DNA of 6,703 bases from an uncultured Eubacteriales bacterium (lineage in GTDB: Bacteria > Bacillota > Clostridia > Oscillospirales > Acutalibacteraceae): positions 1 through 6,703 of the forward strand of contig ONSE01000146.1 in the NCBI GenBank assembly GCA_900320415.1. Direction: 5' to 3'. Below the pieces are notes generated by a model. It had not been told where the DNA came from and did not search any database. It saw nothing but the letters and a program-made list of their open reading frames with translations. Shown one piece after another: positions 1-5,430 of the stretch. Position numbers and translations under genes: made by a program. The first letter of the stretch is position 1. The number at the start of each line of letters is the position of its first letter.

Positions 1-54
1 CCGCGTAAACGTGCAGCAACCGTCCCCGTAAAGCCTTAGTCCGCGATTTAAAAA

Positions 55-948
55 TTATTCATAGGAGGATTCTACTTTGAAGTCGCTGACGGGCTCGCCG
101 TTGACGACCATGGGATTGTTGTTGGTGTCGGTGATGATCTCCCAGCTGATGGCAGGTTCGGTGGAGCCGGAGCCGATCACCTCATAGGTAACGGTGAGGA
201 AGCTGCCTCCCTTTGTGTAATTGTAGCCGTTGAGCTTGATGCCGTTGAATTTAACTTTGCTGTCAAGGTCGTAGTTGACAACGCTGCCCGAGGAAGCGGA
301 GCCCGCGGTTTCCGCGTTGATCGCCTTGAGCTTGTCGCCGTCATATTTGAGGGTTGCCTGGAAGTTGATGAACTTGGTGGGGCAGTTGACGGAGTAGGTG
401 CAGACAATGACGTCGCCTACCTCGTAGCTCTTGCCGCCGAGCTTGAGGTTGTTGCTGTCGTCGCCGTCGTCGTCCTTTTTCTCGGGAGTCTTTTTGCTGT
501 CGTCGGACTTGTTGCTCTCGCTCTTGCTGCCGCTGTCGGAGCCTTTGCTCTCGGAGCCGCCGTCAGACTTGCTGCTCTCGCTCTTTTCGTCCTGTTCGCT
601 CTTTTCGCTCTTCTCACTTTTTTCGGAGCCGTCCGCGTTGGAGCTGCCGTCAGACTTGCTGTCGGATTTTCCGCTCTTGGACTTGTCGTCGGTGTCGGGA
701 GTGCCGGAGGGAGCGCTGACAGGCTGACCGTTCTCATCCTTGATGGGGTTGCCTTCCTCGTCCGTAAAGATGCCGTTTACTACCCTTGTGACCACCTGGG
801 TCTCGGTGACGACCCGGGTTTCCTTTTCTTCTTCACCGCTGCCTGCGCAGCCCGCCATGAGCGCGGTGGCGGCGATGGCCGCGGCGAGCGCCGCCGCTAC
901 CGAAATGTTAAAAAAGCGCCTTGATTGTTTTTTGGATTTCTGATCCAT
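55..948 (-). CDS. Surface lipoprotein with Ser/Lys/Asp/Glu-rich linker and C-terminal cohesin-like domain
   Basis: This is a 297-residue predicted lipoprotein of unknown function. Residues 1-33 are a signal peptide: basic start (KSKKQSRR), an Ala-rich hydrophobic core and a lipobox ending MAGC, with the lipidated Cys at position 34. The -3 residue is Met rather than the usual Leu, but Leu sits at -4. Residues 40-60 are charged with TRVV repeats. Residues 60-78 hold a GNPIKDENGQPV-like element. Residues 88-166 are low-complexity Ser/Lys/Asp/Glu with KSE repeats, which would span the cell wall. Residues 170-297 look like a beta-sandwich of the cohesin/carbohydrate-binding type (strands such as FQATLKYDGDKL). 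This fold call is by eye and moderate. Two cysteines (183 and 189) in this domain could form a disulfide. The ATG has AAAAGGA about 12 bases upstream. No dockerin or enzyme lies nearby, so a cellulosome role is not implied. Confidence 0.85.
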   Translation of the reverse strand: MDQKSKKQSRRFFNISVAAALAAAIAATALMAGCAGSGEEEKETRVVTETQVVTRVVNGIFTDEEGNPIKDENGQPVSAPSGTPDTDDKSKSGKSDSKSDGSSNADGSEKSEKSEKSEQDEKSESSKSDGGSESKGSDSGSKSESNKSDDSKKTPEKKDDDGDDSNNLKLGGKSYEVGDVIVCTYSVNCPTKFINFQATLKYDGDKLKAINAETAGSASSGSVVNYDLDSKVKFNGIKLNGYNYTKGGSFLTVTYEVIGSGSTEPAISWEIITDTNNNPMVVNGEPVSDFKVESSYE

Positions 949-990
949 TGTATCAACACATCCTTTTAATGGTTTTTATTTTGTGTTGCT

Positions 991-1019
991 ATTATAGCAA
1001 ATAAAAAGCAAAAAATAAA
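991..1019 (-). promoter_or_regulatory. Promoter of the lipoprotein gene (extended -10)
   Basis: On the minus strand there is a perfect TATAAT (991-996) preceded by TGC, an extended -10 element. The -35 at 17-base spacing (1014-1019, TTTATT) is poor, which fits an extended -10 promoter. Transcription would start near 984 and leave a leader of about 36 bases before the ATG at 948. The ribosome binding site is AAAAGGA at 961-967. Confidence 0.65.
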
Positions 1020-1174
1020 GGTGAAATCTGAAATTGCCCAAAATTTTCAACAAAAAGAGCGGTATGTGTGAATAATGCGTGACAAAATAAAAATAAACAA
1101 TAATTTTTCCCGTATTTACGGTGTTTCGGAAGAAAATTGAAAAAGAATAGGAATTTTTTCTTTGCGGACAGACG

Positions 1175-1216
1175 CCCGCCATCACGGTGAGGAACGAGTG
1201 GCGGGGGATTCTTTTT
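1175..1216 (+). terminator. Orphan intrinsic-terminator-like hairpin upstream of pyk
   Basis: CCCGCCA (1175-1181) pairs with TGGCGGG (1199-1205) and is followed by a T-rich run (TTCTTTTT, 1209-1216), so it reads as a terminator on the plus strand. On the minus strand no T-run follows the stem. No plus-strand gene precedes it, because the lipoprotein gene is on the minus strand. It may end an unseen small RNA, or it may attenuate or insulate transcription entering pyk. A very weak candidate promoter (GTGACA at 1079-1084 with TAATTT at 1101-1106) lies upstream. Confidence 0.5.
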
Positions 1217-1308
1217 GTCCCTTGTCCATAAAATCAGGTCAAAAGATAAAAAGAATATTGTAATTGTACACGATTTATAGTATAATAGGAATGGGTATAT
1301 CACCGTGA
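1182..1308. promoter_or_regulatory. Two TCAC-S-GTGA palindromes flanking the pyk promoter (possible operators)
   Basis: TCACGGTGA (1182-1190) and TCACCGTGA (1300-1308) are two copies of one 9-bp palindrome, centred 118 bp apart. The second lies just after the predicted pyk start of transcription, a classic repressor position. The first lies in the loop of the orphan hairpin. Because they are palindromic copies they could also pair in RNA if a transcript spans both. The motif is short, so chance is a real alternative. Confidence 0.3.
1258..1286 (+). promoter_or_regulatory. pyk promoter
   Basis: TTGTAA (1258-1263), a 17-base spacer and a perfect TATAAT (1281-1286) make a good vegetative promoter. 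The start would be near 1293, giving a leader of about 47 bases. The pyk ribosome binding site, AAAGGGGAG (1324-1332), lies 7 bases before the ATG. The rest of the 391-base spacer 949-1339 is AT-rich, with no ORF I would support. Confidence 0.75.
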
Positions 1309-1339
1309 AATAAAATCACTGTCAAAGGGGAGTTAACAT

Positions 1340-2782
1340 ATGAGAAAAACAAAAATAGTCTGTACCATAGGACCTGCCAGCAATACCAAGGAAATGCTGC
1401 TCAAGATGATAGACGCGGGCATGAACGTTGCCAGAGTCAATATGTCGCACGGCACCCATGAGGATCTTGCGGTGGTGTTCGCCACCATCCGCGAGGCGAT
1501 CGCCGAGAGCGGCAAGAATGTATCCATCCTGCTTGATACAAAGGGTCCCGAGGTGCGTGTCGCAACCTTCAAGGACGGCAGCGCCGAGCTGGTGGAGGGC
1601 TCGGACTTCACCCTCTTCAAGCACAGGGAGGAGGGTGATTTCGACGGCGTCGCGATCTCCTATCCCAAGCTGGTTGATATCTTCTTCTCCGAGGGCAACC
1701 ACGCCATCGGCAGAGAGCTGCTGCTTGACGACGGTCTGATCTCTATCATCGTCAAGGAAACCTATCCCGACCGCATCGTCTGCGTCGTCAACAAGGGCGG
1801 CACCCTCAAAAACCGCAAGAGCATCAATATTCCGGGCTATCACATCAATATGCCCTACGTCAGCGCGCAGGACAGACGCGACATCGAGTTCGGTCTTTCA
1901 CAGGGCGCGAACGTGGTCGCGGCGTCCTTCGTCAGAAATCACGAGGACGTCAGGACCCTGCGCGACTTTATCGACAGCATCGGTTACGAGCAGGTCGAAA
2001 TCATCGCCAAGATTGAGAACCAGGGCGGCGTCGATGATATGGATCTCATCATGGACTACGCCGACGGCATCATGGTGGCGAGAGGCGACATGGGCGTGGA
2101 AATCCCCTTTATCAAGCTGCCGGAGATTCAGAAGCAGCTGATCCGCAAGTGCGTTTCAAAGGGCAAGTATGTCATCACCGCGACCCAGATGCTCGAGAGC
2201 ATGACCAACAATCCGCGCCCGACAAGAGCGGAGATCAGCGACGTCGCCAACGCCGTATATGACGGCACCAGCGCCGTCATGCTGTCGGGCGAGTCGGCGG
2301 CGGGCAAATATCCCATCGAGAGCGTCAAGGCGCTCGACGCTATCTGCACGGAGGCGGAGAGCAGCGGTGAGTTCATCGCGCTGCAAAAATATGTGGAGCA
2401 GCACGCCATCAAGGACGAAAACGTGTTCCGCGGCAGCATCTGCAAGGCGGCGAAGGACATCGCGAGAGCGGTGGGCGCCAAAGCGATCATCGTAGAGAGC
2501 GCCACGGGAAAGGTCGCGAGAGCGATGGTGCATTTCCGTCCCGACGTTCCCGTTATCGCGGTCGTCACAAGCGAGATGGTGTGCCGCAAGCTGTGCCTTA
2601 ACTGGGGCGTTACCGCGCTCGTGGGAGAGGAAAAGCTCAATTCCGACGACATCACCAATCAGGCGATGGAAAAAGCGCTCAGCACGGGTCTGGTAAAGAA
2701 GGGCGATACGGTTGTTGTGCTTTCCTCCAACAAGACGCTCCCCACTTCCGGCACCGACTCGCTGAACATCAGGATCCTGTAA
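1340..2782 (+). CDS. pyk: Pyruvate kinase
   Basis: Pyruvate kinase (EC 2.7.1.40) moves the phosphate of phosphoenolpyruvate to ADP, giving pyruvate and ATP in the last step of glycolysis in the cytoplasm. At 480 residues it matches the short bacterial form and lacks the C-terminal PEP-synthase-like extension of the Bacillus enzyme. The barrel begins KTKIVCTIGPAS. K+ ligands are N34, S36, D66 and T67, and E71 in GPEVR marks the K+-dependent type (Lys in K+-independent enzymes). The B domain lies at about 73-165. The catalytic signature IIAKIENQGG carries K224, with metal ligands E226 and D250 (ARGDMG) and T282 in ATQML. The C-terminal allosteric domain runs from about 350 to 480. All expected active-site residues are present. 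The start is fixed by a strong ribosome binding site and by the conserved N-terminus. It is the first gene of a unit with the kinase that follows. Confidence 0.97.
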   Translation: MRKTKIVCTIGPASNTKEMLLKMIDAGMNVARVNMSHGTHEDLAVVFATIREAIAESGKNVSILLDTKGPEVRVATFKDGSAELVEGSDFTLFKHREEGDFDGVAISYPKLVDIFFSEGNHAIGRELLLDDGLISIIVKETYPDRIVCVVNKGGTLKNRKSINIPGYHINMPYVSAQDRRDIEFGLSQGANVVAASFVRNHEDVRTLRDFIDSIGYEQVEIIAKIENQGGVDDMDLIMDYADGIMVARGDMGVEIPFIKLPEIQKQLIRKCVSKGKYVITATQMLESMTNNPRPTRAEISDVANAVYDGTSAVMLSGESAAGKYPIESVKALDAICTEAESSGEFIALQKYVEQHAIKDENVFRGSICKAAKDIARAVGAKAIIVESATGKVARAMVHFRPDVPVIAVVTSEMVCRKLCLNWGVTALVGEEKLNSDDITNQAMEKALSTGLVKKGDTVVVLSSNKTLPTSGTDSLNIRIL

Positions 2783-2785
2783 TTT

Positions 2786-3295
2786 ATGAAAAACATCATT
2801 TTGATCGGAATGCCCGGCTCGGGCAAGAGCACGCTGGGCGTTCTTCTCGCAAAGGCGATCGGTTATTCCTTTGTTGACACAGACCTCATCATCAGCCGCA
2901 GGGCGGGGAAGCCGCTGCAGAAGATCCTTGACCATGAGGGGCTGGACGCTTTTCTGGCACTCGAGGAGGAAGTGGGCGGCGAGCTGGAGTGCAGCTGCAC
3001 GGTCGTGGCGACGGGAGGCTCGATGGTGCTCAGCGGCAGGGCGATGGCGCACCTGCGCAGGATCGGTACGGTCGTATACGTCAGCGTACCCTTTGAGGAA
3101 ATCCGCCGCAGGGTGAAGAACATCCGCACGCGCGGGATCGCTTTTCACAAAAACGAGACGCTGGAGGACGTTTTCAAGAGCCGTTCTCCGCTTTATGAGC
3201 GGTATGCCGACCTGACAGTGGAGGTCGGCGCCTCCTCAGATATCGAGGAAACAGTGGAGAGGATCGCCGGGATGCTCGGCGAATGCGGTATTTAG
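2786..3295 (+). CDS. Shikimate kinase-like P-loop kinase, substrate uncertain
   Basis: This 169-residue protein has the fold and length of shikimate kinase (ATP + shikimate to shikimate 3-phosphate). Visible parts: Walker A GMPGSGKST (8-16), the DTD metal/substrate motif (31-33), ATGGS (75-79), a lid region with TRG (115-117), and RSPLYE (133-138) whose Arg normally contacts shikimate. Two substrate-site features are off. The family's FRxxE motif reads FLALE (56-60), so the shikimate-binding Arg is Leu. The GGG loop reads GGS. It may therefore be a diverged paralogue acting on another small hydroxylated substrate, or a shikimate kinase with altered contacts. It starts 3 bases after the pyk stop, with AGGA inside the end of pyk as a weak, somewhat distant ribosome binding site, so translation is probably coupled. 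No other aro gene is in the window. Automated annotation would call it aroK. Confidence 0.85.
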   Translation: MKNIILIGMPGSGKSTLGVLLAKAIGYSFVDTDLIISRRAGKPLQKILDHEGLDAFLALEEEVGGELECSCTVVATGGSMVLSGRAMAHLRRIGTVVYVSVPFEEIRRRVKNIRTRGIAFHKNETLEDVFKSRSPLYERYADLTVEVGASSDIEETVERIAGMLGECGI

Positions 3296-3375
3296 GCAAA
3301 AATATACGTGAATTTGTATTAAAATTAATAATCGGAAGGATTTCAGAACAGAACAAGAAAATATTTTGCACAAAC

Positions 3376-3403
3376 AAAGATTTTAATATCCCCATCTTTT
3401 TAT
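3376..3403 (+). terminator. Weak candidate terminator after the kinase gene
   Basis: AAAGAT (3376-3381) pairs with ATCTTT (3394-3399) around a 12-base loop, running into further T's. The stem is only 6 A/T-rich pairs, so it is weak. It is the best terminator candidate I find between the kinase gene and the regulator, and readthrough into the regulator is plausible. Confidence 0.2.
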
Positions 3404-3433
3404 AGGTATTTCACCAATAAATCATTATATCTA

Positions 3434-3473
3434 TGACAAATGTGTCAATTTTCCAACCAAAATGTCATTGACA
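3434..3473. promoter_or_regulatory. Paired TGACA/TGTCA palindromes (putative operator cluster)
   Basis: TGACA-4-TGTCA (3434-3447) and TGTCA-1-TGACA (3463-3473) are two inverted repeats built from the same half-site in opposite order. TGACAAAT occurs directly twice, 35 bases apart. They lie roughly 50-90 bases upstream of the predicted start of the helix-turn-helix gene. That arrangement suits binding by an activator or an autoregulator. The TTGACA inside the second palindrome is 37 bases from the -10 and so is not its -35. Confidence 0.4.
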
Positions 3474-3507
3474 AATCGGAAATAGAACACAAAATAGAAA
3501 AAAATTG

Positions 3508-3516
3508 TGGTATAAT
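3508..3516 (+). promoter_or_regulatory. Extended -10 promoter of the helix-turn-helix gene
   Basis: TGG precedes a perfect TATAAT (3511-3516), an extended -10. No recognisable -35 lies at 17-base spacing (CACAAA), which suggests dependence on an activator or on the extended -10. The leader of about 42 bases carries the ribosome binding site GGGG at 3553-3556. This promoter overlaps the upstream in-frame TTG (3505), which rules out that codon as the start. Confidence 0.6.
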
Positions 3517-3564
3517 CTCATTAAGGTTACAGAATGCTATCATATACAGAATGGGGAAATGACT

Positions 3565-4122
3565 ATGACTTTCCGAAATCAGTTAAATGACTACATTCTG
3601 CAGGCAAGATGTTCAAGCAAAGAGCTTGCGACAGCTTCGGGCTTATCCGAGGGAACAATCAGCAGATACAGAAAGGGGTATCGTGTGCCGGGCATCGCCA
3701 GCGAGCAGGTAGCGGCGCTCGCTTCCGGACTGTATTCGCTGATGCGTGACAAGGACGAGCAGATCACAGAGGAGCATATTCTCGCCACTCTGCGCGATTC
3801 CATCGGCAACGGGTTGAATATCTCATACGAGGTGTACATCCAGAACCTGAAGCAACTGTTAAGGAGTTTTGAAATTAGCAACAACGAACTCGGCAGGAAA
3901 CTGAATTACGATCCGTCGTATATTTCCAGAATTCTGTCAGGACAGCGCAGACCCGGAGATATCAGGAAGTTCACGGAGGATGTTGCTGTCTACATAGCTC
4001 ACCAGAAAGCCGACGAGGTCAGACCACCTTCCCTCGCGGACTTTCTGGGATGTGATGAACAGACCATCAGCACTGCTGACGGCCTGCAGGGTCAGATTGA
4101 AAAGTGGTTATGCTCGGATTAA
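3565..4122 (+). CDS. Tandem helix-turn-helix (XRE-like) DNA-binding protein
   Basis: This is a 185-residue predicted transcription regulator whose targets are unknown. It has two XRE-like helix-turn-helix units: residues 16-42 (SSKELATASGLSEGTISRYR, then RVP) and 104-135 (SNNELGRKLNYDPSYISRIL, then SGQRRP). A helical linker at 43-103 joins them, and a short tail (about 150-185) ends in WLCSD. Both units have the serine-rich recognition helix followed by an RxP-like turn, so one chain could read two half-sites. There is no transmembrane, sensor or enzyme domain. I chose the ATG at 3565 because GGGG lies 8 bases upstream. The ATG at 3559 is too close to it, and the TTG at 3505 overlaps the promoter. 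The gene has its own promoter and two palindromes upstream, so autoregulation is likely (inference). The stop codon lies inside a long hairpin. The gene may be a shortened member of a longer family, which I cannot confirm. Confidence 0.85.
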   Translation: MTFRNQLNDYILQARCSSKELATASGLSEGTISRYRKGYRVPGIASEQVAALASGLYSLMRDKDEQITEEHILATLRDSIGNGLNISYEVYIQNLKQLLRSFEISNNELGRKLNYDPSYISRILSGQRRPGDIRKFTEDVAVYIAHQKADEVRPPSLADFLGCDEQTISTADGLQGQIEKWLCSD

Positions 4123-4150
4123 AGCACCGCGCCTTTGGCGCTTTAATCCG
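4115..4150 (+). other. Long hairpin spanning the regulator's stop codon
   Basis: CGGATTAAAGC (4115-4125) is perfectly complementary to GCTTTAATCCG (4140-4150). An inner alternative stem, GCGCC-TTT-GGCGC (4129-4141), can form with a shortened outer stem. The TAA stop (4120-4122) lies in the left arm. No T-run follows, so it is not a canonical terminator. It may protect the 3' end of the mRNA or slow ribosomes at the stop. Confidence 0.55.
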
Positions 4151-4159
4151 GGTCGAGTT

Positions 4160-4176
4160 CGCGGTTTTCCGCGTTT
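4160..4176 (+). other. Second short hairpin in the regulator 3' region
   Basis: CGCGG-TTTT-CCGCG (4160-4173) is a perfect 5-bp stem followed by only three T's. It could be a weak terminator, or part of a stacked 3' structure with the hairpins on either side. Confidence 0.4.
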
Positions 4177-4220
4177 ACAAATTTTGTCAATATTTGTGGA
4201 ATCCCCCGCAAGTTTGAACT

Positions 4221-4262
4221 AACAGGTGTCAGTTTATTTCGGTAGATTGGCGTCTGTTTTTA
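4221..4262 (+). terminator. Intrinsic terminator, 17-bp G:U-rich helix with UUCG loop
   Basis: Read as plus-strand RNA, 4221-4237 pairs without a gap with 4242-4258. The helix has 17 pairs, 6 of them G:U, closed by a UUCG tetraloop (4238-4241), and its last U's merge into a TTTTTATTATT tract. On the minus strand the G:U pairs become C:A mismatches, so the structure belongs to plus-strand RNA. It most likely terminates the helix-turn-helix transcript. Confidence 0.75.
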
Positions 4263-4315
4263 TTATTGATTCGTCTGCCGGTCAAATAACAATCATCAGA
4301 CGGCTCCCTTTCGAA

Positions 4316-4348
4316 TAAAAATACGGCGCGGAGTGTTCACTCCGCGCC
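4316..4348 (-). terminator. Terminator of the nadA-mnmA operon
   Basis: A perfect 11-bp inverted repeat, GGCGCGGAGTG / CACTCCGCGCC (4325-4335 / 4338-4348), starts 12 bases after the mnmA stop. On the minus strand it is followed by GTATTTTTATT, a T-tract three bases beyond the stem. On the plus strand the stem is followed by A's, so termination is expected only for the mnmA side. Confidence 0.85.
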
Positions 4349-4356
4349 AAAAATAC
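4317..4356. repeat. 24-bp perfect palindrome flanked by 8-bp direct repeats
   Basis: AAAAATAC occurs at 4317-4324 and again at 4349-4356, exactly abutting both ends of the 24-bp palindrome 4325-4348. The layout is that of a tiny inserted palindrome with a target-site duplication. It may instead be chance in A-rich flanks, or a duplication that arose by replication slippage. Confidence 0.6.
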
Positions 4357-4360
4357 TTCT

Positions 4361-5428
4361 TTATACGATCGTTCCGCCGCCGACGACATAATCACCGTCA
4401 TAGAGTACGACCGCCTGTCCCTTGCAGACCGCTCTCTGCGGTTCGTCAAAGCTGACGCTGATGGTATCCTCGTCGAGCTGAACCACGGTGGCGGGCTGTT
4501 CCTTCTGGTTATATCTCACACGTGCCTTCACCCTCATGGGAGCGCCGATTTGCTCCACGGAAATCAGGTTGATATCCTTCGCGGTGAGACTCTGCGAGAA
4601 GAGCCGCTCGTTTTCACAAAGGATCACCTTGTTCCCGGCAAGATCCTTTTCTTTCACGTACATCGGATGCGGCAGCGCCAGCCCGAGTCCCTTGCGCTGT
4701 CCGATGGTGTAGCGGATGATGCCCTTATGTTCTCCGAGCACATTCCCGTCCTCGTCAACAAATTCTCCGCAGGGGTAGCGTTTGCCCGTGTACCTTTCGA
4801 TGAAGGCGGCGTAATCGCCGTCGGGCACAAAGCAGATATCCTGGCTGTCGCGTTTCCGCGCGTTGATAAAATCAAGTGATTCCGCCAGCTGACGCGCCTC
4901 CTCCTTCGTCATCCCGCCGAGAGGGAAGTAAGCCATTTTCAGCTGACGCTGCGTGAGGGAGTAGAGTACATAGCTCTGATCCTTTGACAGATCCTTTGCC
5001 TTTTTCAGCAGATATCTGCCGTCCGTTCCCCGCTCCACGGAGGCGTAGTGTCCCGTTACCACGCGGTCAAAGCCGAGTTCCTCCGCGCGCCGCGCAAGCC
5101 TTTCGAATTTGATGTAGCGGTTGCAGTCAATGCAGGGATTCGGCGTCGCGCCGCTCTCATAGGCGCGGATAAACCGCGCGATCACCTGTTCGTCAAAGCT
5201 GTCCTTGAAATTGTAGACATAGTAGGGGATCCCAAGCCTGAGGCAGACGCTCCGCGCGTCCTCAATGTCATCGAGAGAGCAGCAGGTCTTTTCTCCGCAG
5301 GCGTCTGCCGCTTCTCCGTCGAAAAGCTTGAGCGTCACGCCCGCGCATTCAAATCCTGCCTGCTTTGTCAGATAGGCGGCGACAGAGCTGTCAACGCCGC
5401 CGCTCATCGCAATGAGTGCCTTCTTCAC
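4361..5428 (-). CDS. mnmA: tRNA-specific 2-thiouridylase MnmA
   Basis: MnmA (TrmU) adenylates U34 of tRNA(Lys/Glu/Gln) and inserts sulfur to make 2-thiouridine in the wobble position. From the GTG at 5428 the protein has 355 residues, within the family's usual length. It shows the PP-loop SGGVDSS (9-15), GHYAS (126-130), KDQSYVLY (149-156), GQRKG (243-247) and a C-terminal beta-barrel ending DGDYVVGGGTIV. The catalytic region reads PNPCIDCN: C102 is the family cysteine and position 99, Asp in E. coli, is Cys. C199 (SQDICF) is the second catalytic cysteine. Extra cysteines occur in CGEKTCC (44-50). In-frame GTGs lie at 5434 and 5428. I prefer 5428 because GGGAG (5436-5440) is 7 bases from it but only 1 base from 5434. 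It follows nadA by 2 bases and ends at a terminator, so it is the second gene of the operon. Confidence 0.96.
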   Translation of the reverse strand: MKKALIAMSGGVDSSVAAYLTKQAGFECAGVTLKLFDGEAADACGEKTCCSLDDIEDARSVCLRLGIPYYVYNFKDSFDEQVIARFIRAYESGATPNPCIDCNRYIKFERLARRAEELGFDRVVTGHYASVERGTDGRYLLKKAKDLSKDQSYVLYSLTQRQLKMAYFPLGGMTKEEARQLAESLDFINARKRDSQDICFVPDGDYAAFIERYTGKRYPCGEFVDEDGNVLGEHKGIIRYTIGQRKGLGLALPHPMYVKEKDLAGNKVILCENERLFSQSLTAKDINLISVEQIGAPMRVKARVRYNQKEQPATVVQLDEDTISVSFDEPQRAVCKGQAVVLYDGDYVVGGGTIV

Positions 5429-5430
5429 TT

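Noticed and set aside
1..39. Open reading in frame 1 from the left edge to a TAG at 37-39, as a possible gene tail
   Set aside because: Twelve codons are too few to judge, and nothing in 1-54 is recognisable. I also looked for an rRNA, tRNA or tmRNA end there and saw none.
596..626. Repeated CTCTT/TTCG units as a possible CRISPR or regulatory repeat
   Set aside because: They are in-frame codon repeats for KSE in the lipoprotein linker, with no spacer-repeat regularity.
431..727. Leu/Ser-rich plus-strand frame opposite the lipoprotein linker, resembling membrane segments
   Set aside because: It is the complement of the Ser/Lys/Asp/Glu low-complexity codons. The hydrophobicity is an artefact.
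992..1303. Minus-strand frames in the lipoprotein-pyk spacer
   Set aside because: They are AT-rich with Phe/Leu/Lys-rich products and no ribosome binding site. They cross both promoters and the hairpin.
2156..3148. Long minus-strand open frame opposite pyk and the kinase gene
   Set aside because: It overlaps two well-supported genes and reads as their GC-biased shadow. The product is rich in His, Arg, Asp and Ala with no recognisable domain.
3468..3473. TTGACA as the -35 of the regulator promoter
   Set aside because: It is 37 bases from the TATAAT at 3511, far beyond the usual 16-18. It is better explained as part of a palindrome.
3505..3564. TTG-initiated N-terminal extension of the helix-turn-helix protein
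   Set aside because: The codon overlaps the -10 element, has no ribosome binding site, and the extra residues precede the natural domain start.
4272..4302. CGTCTG / CAGACG inverted repeat as another terminator
   Set aside because: It is a 6-bp stem with a 19-base loop and no T-run on either side. CGTCTG also recurs in the arm of the upstream hairpin, so the pairing is ambiguous.
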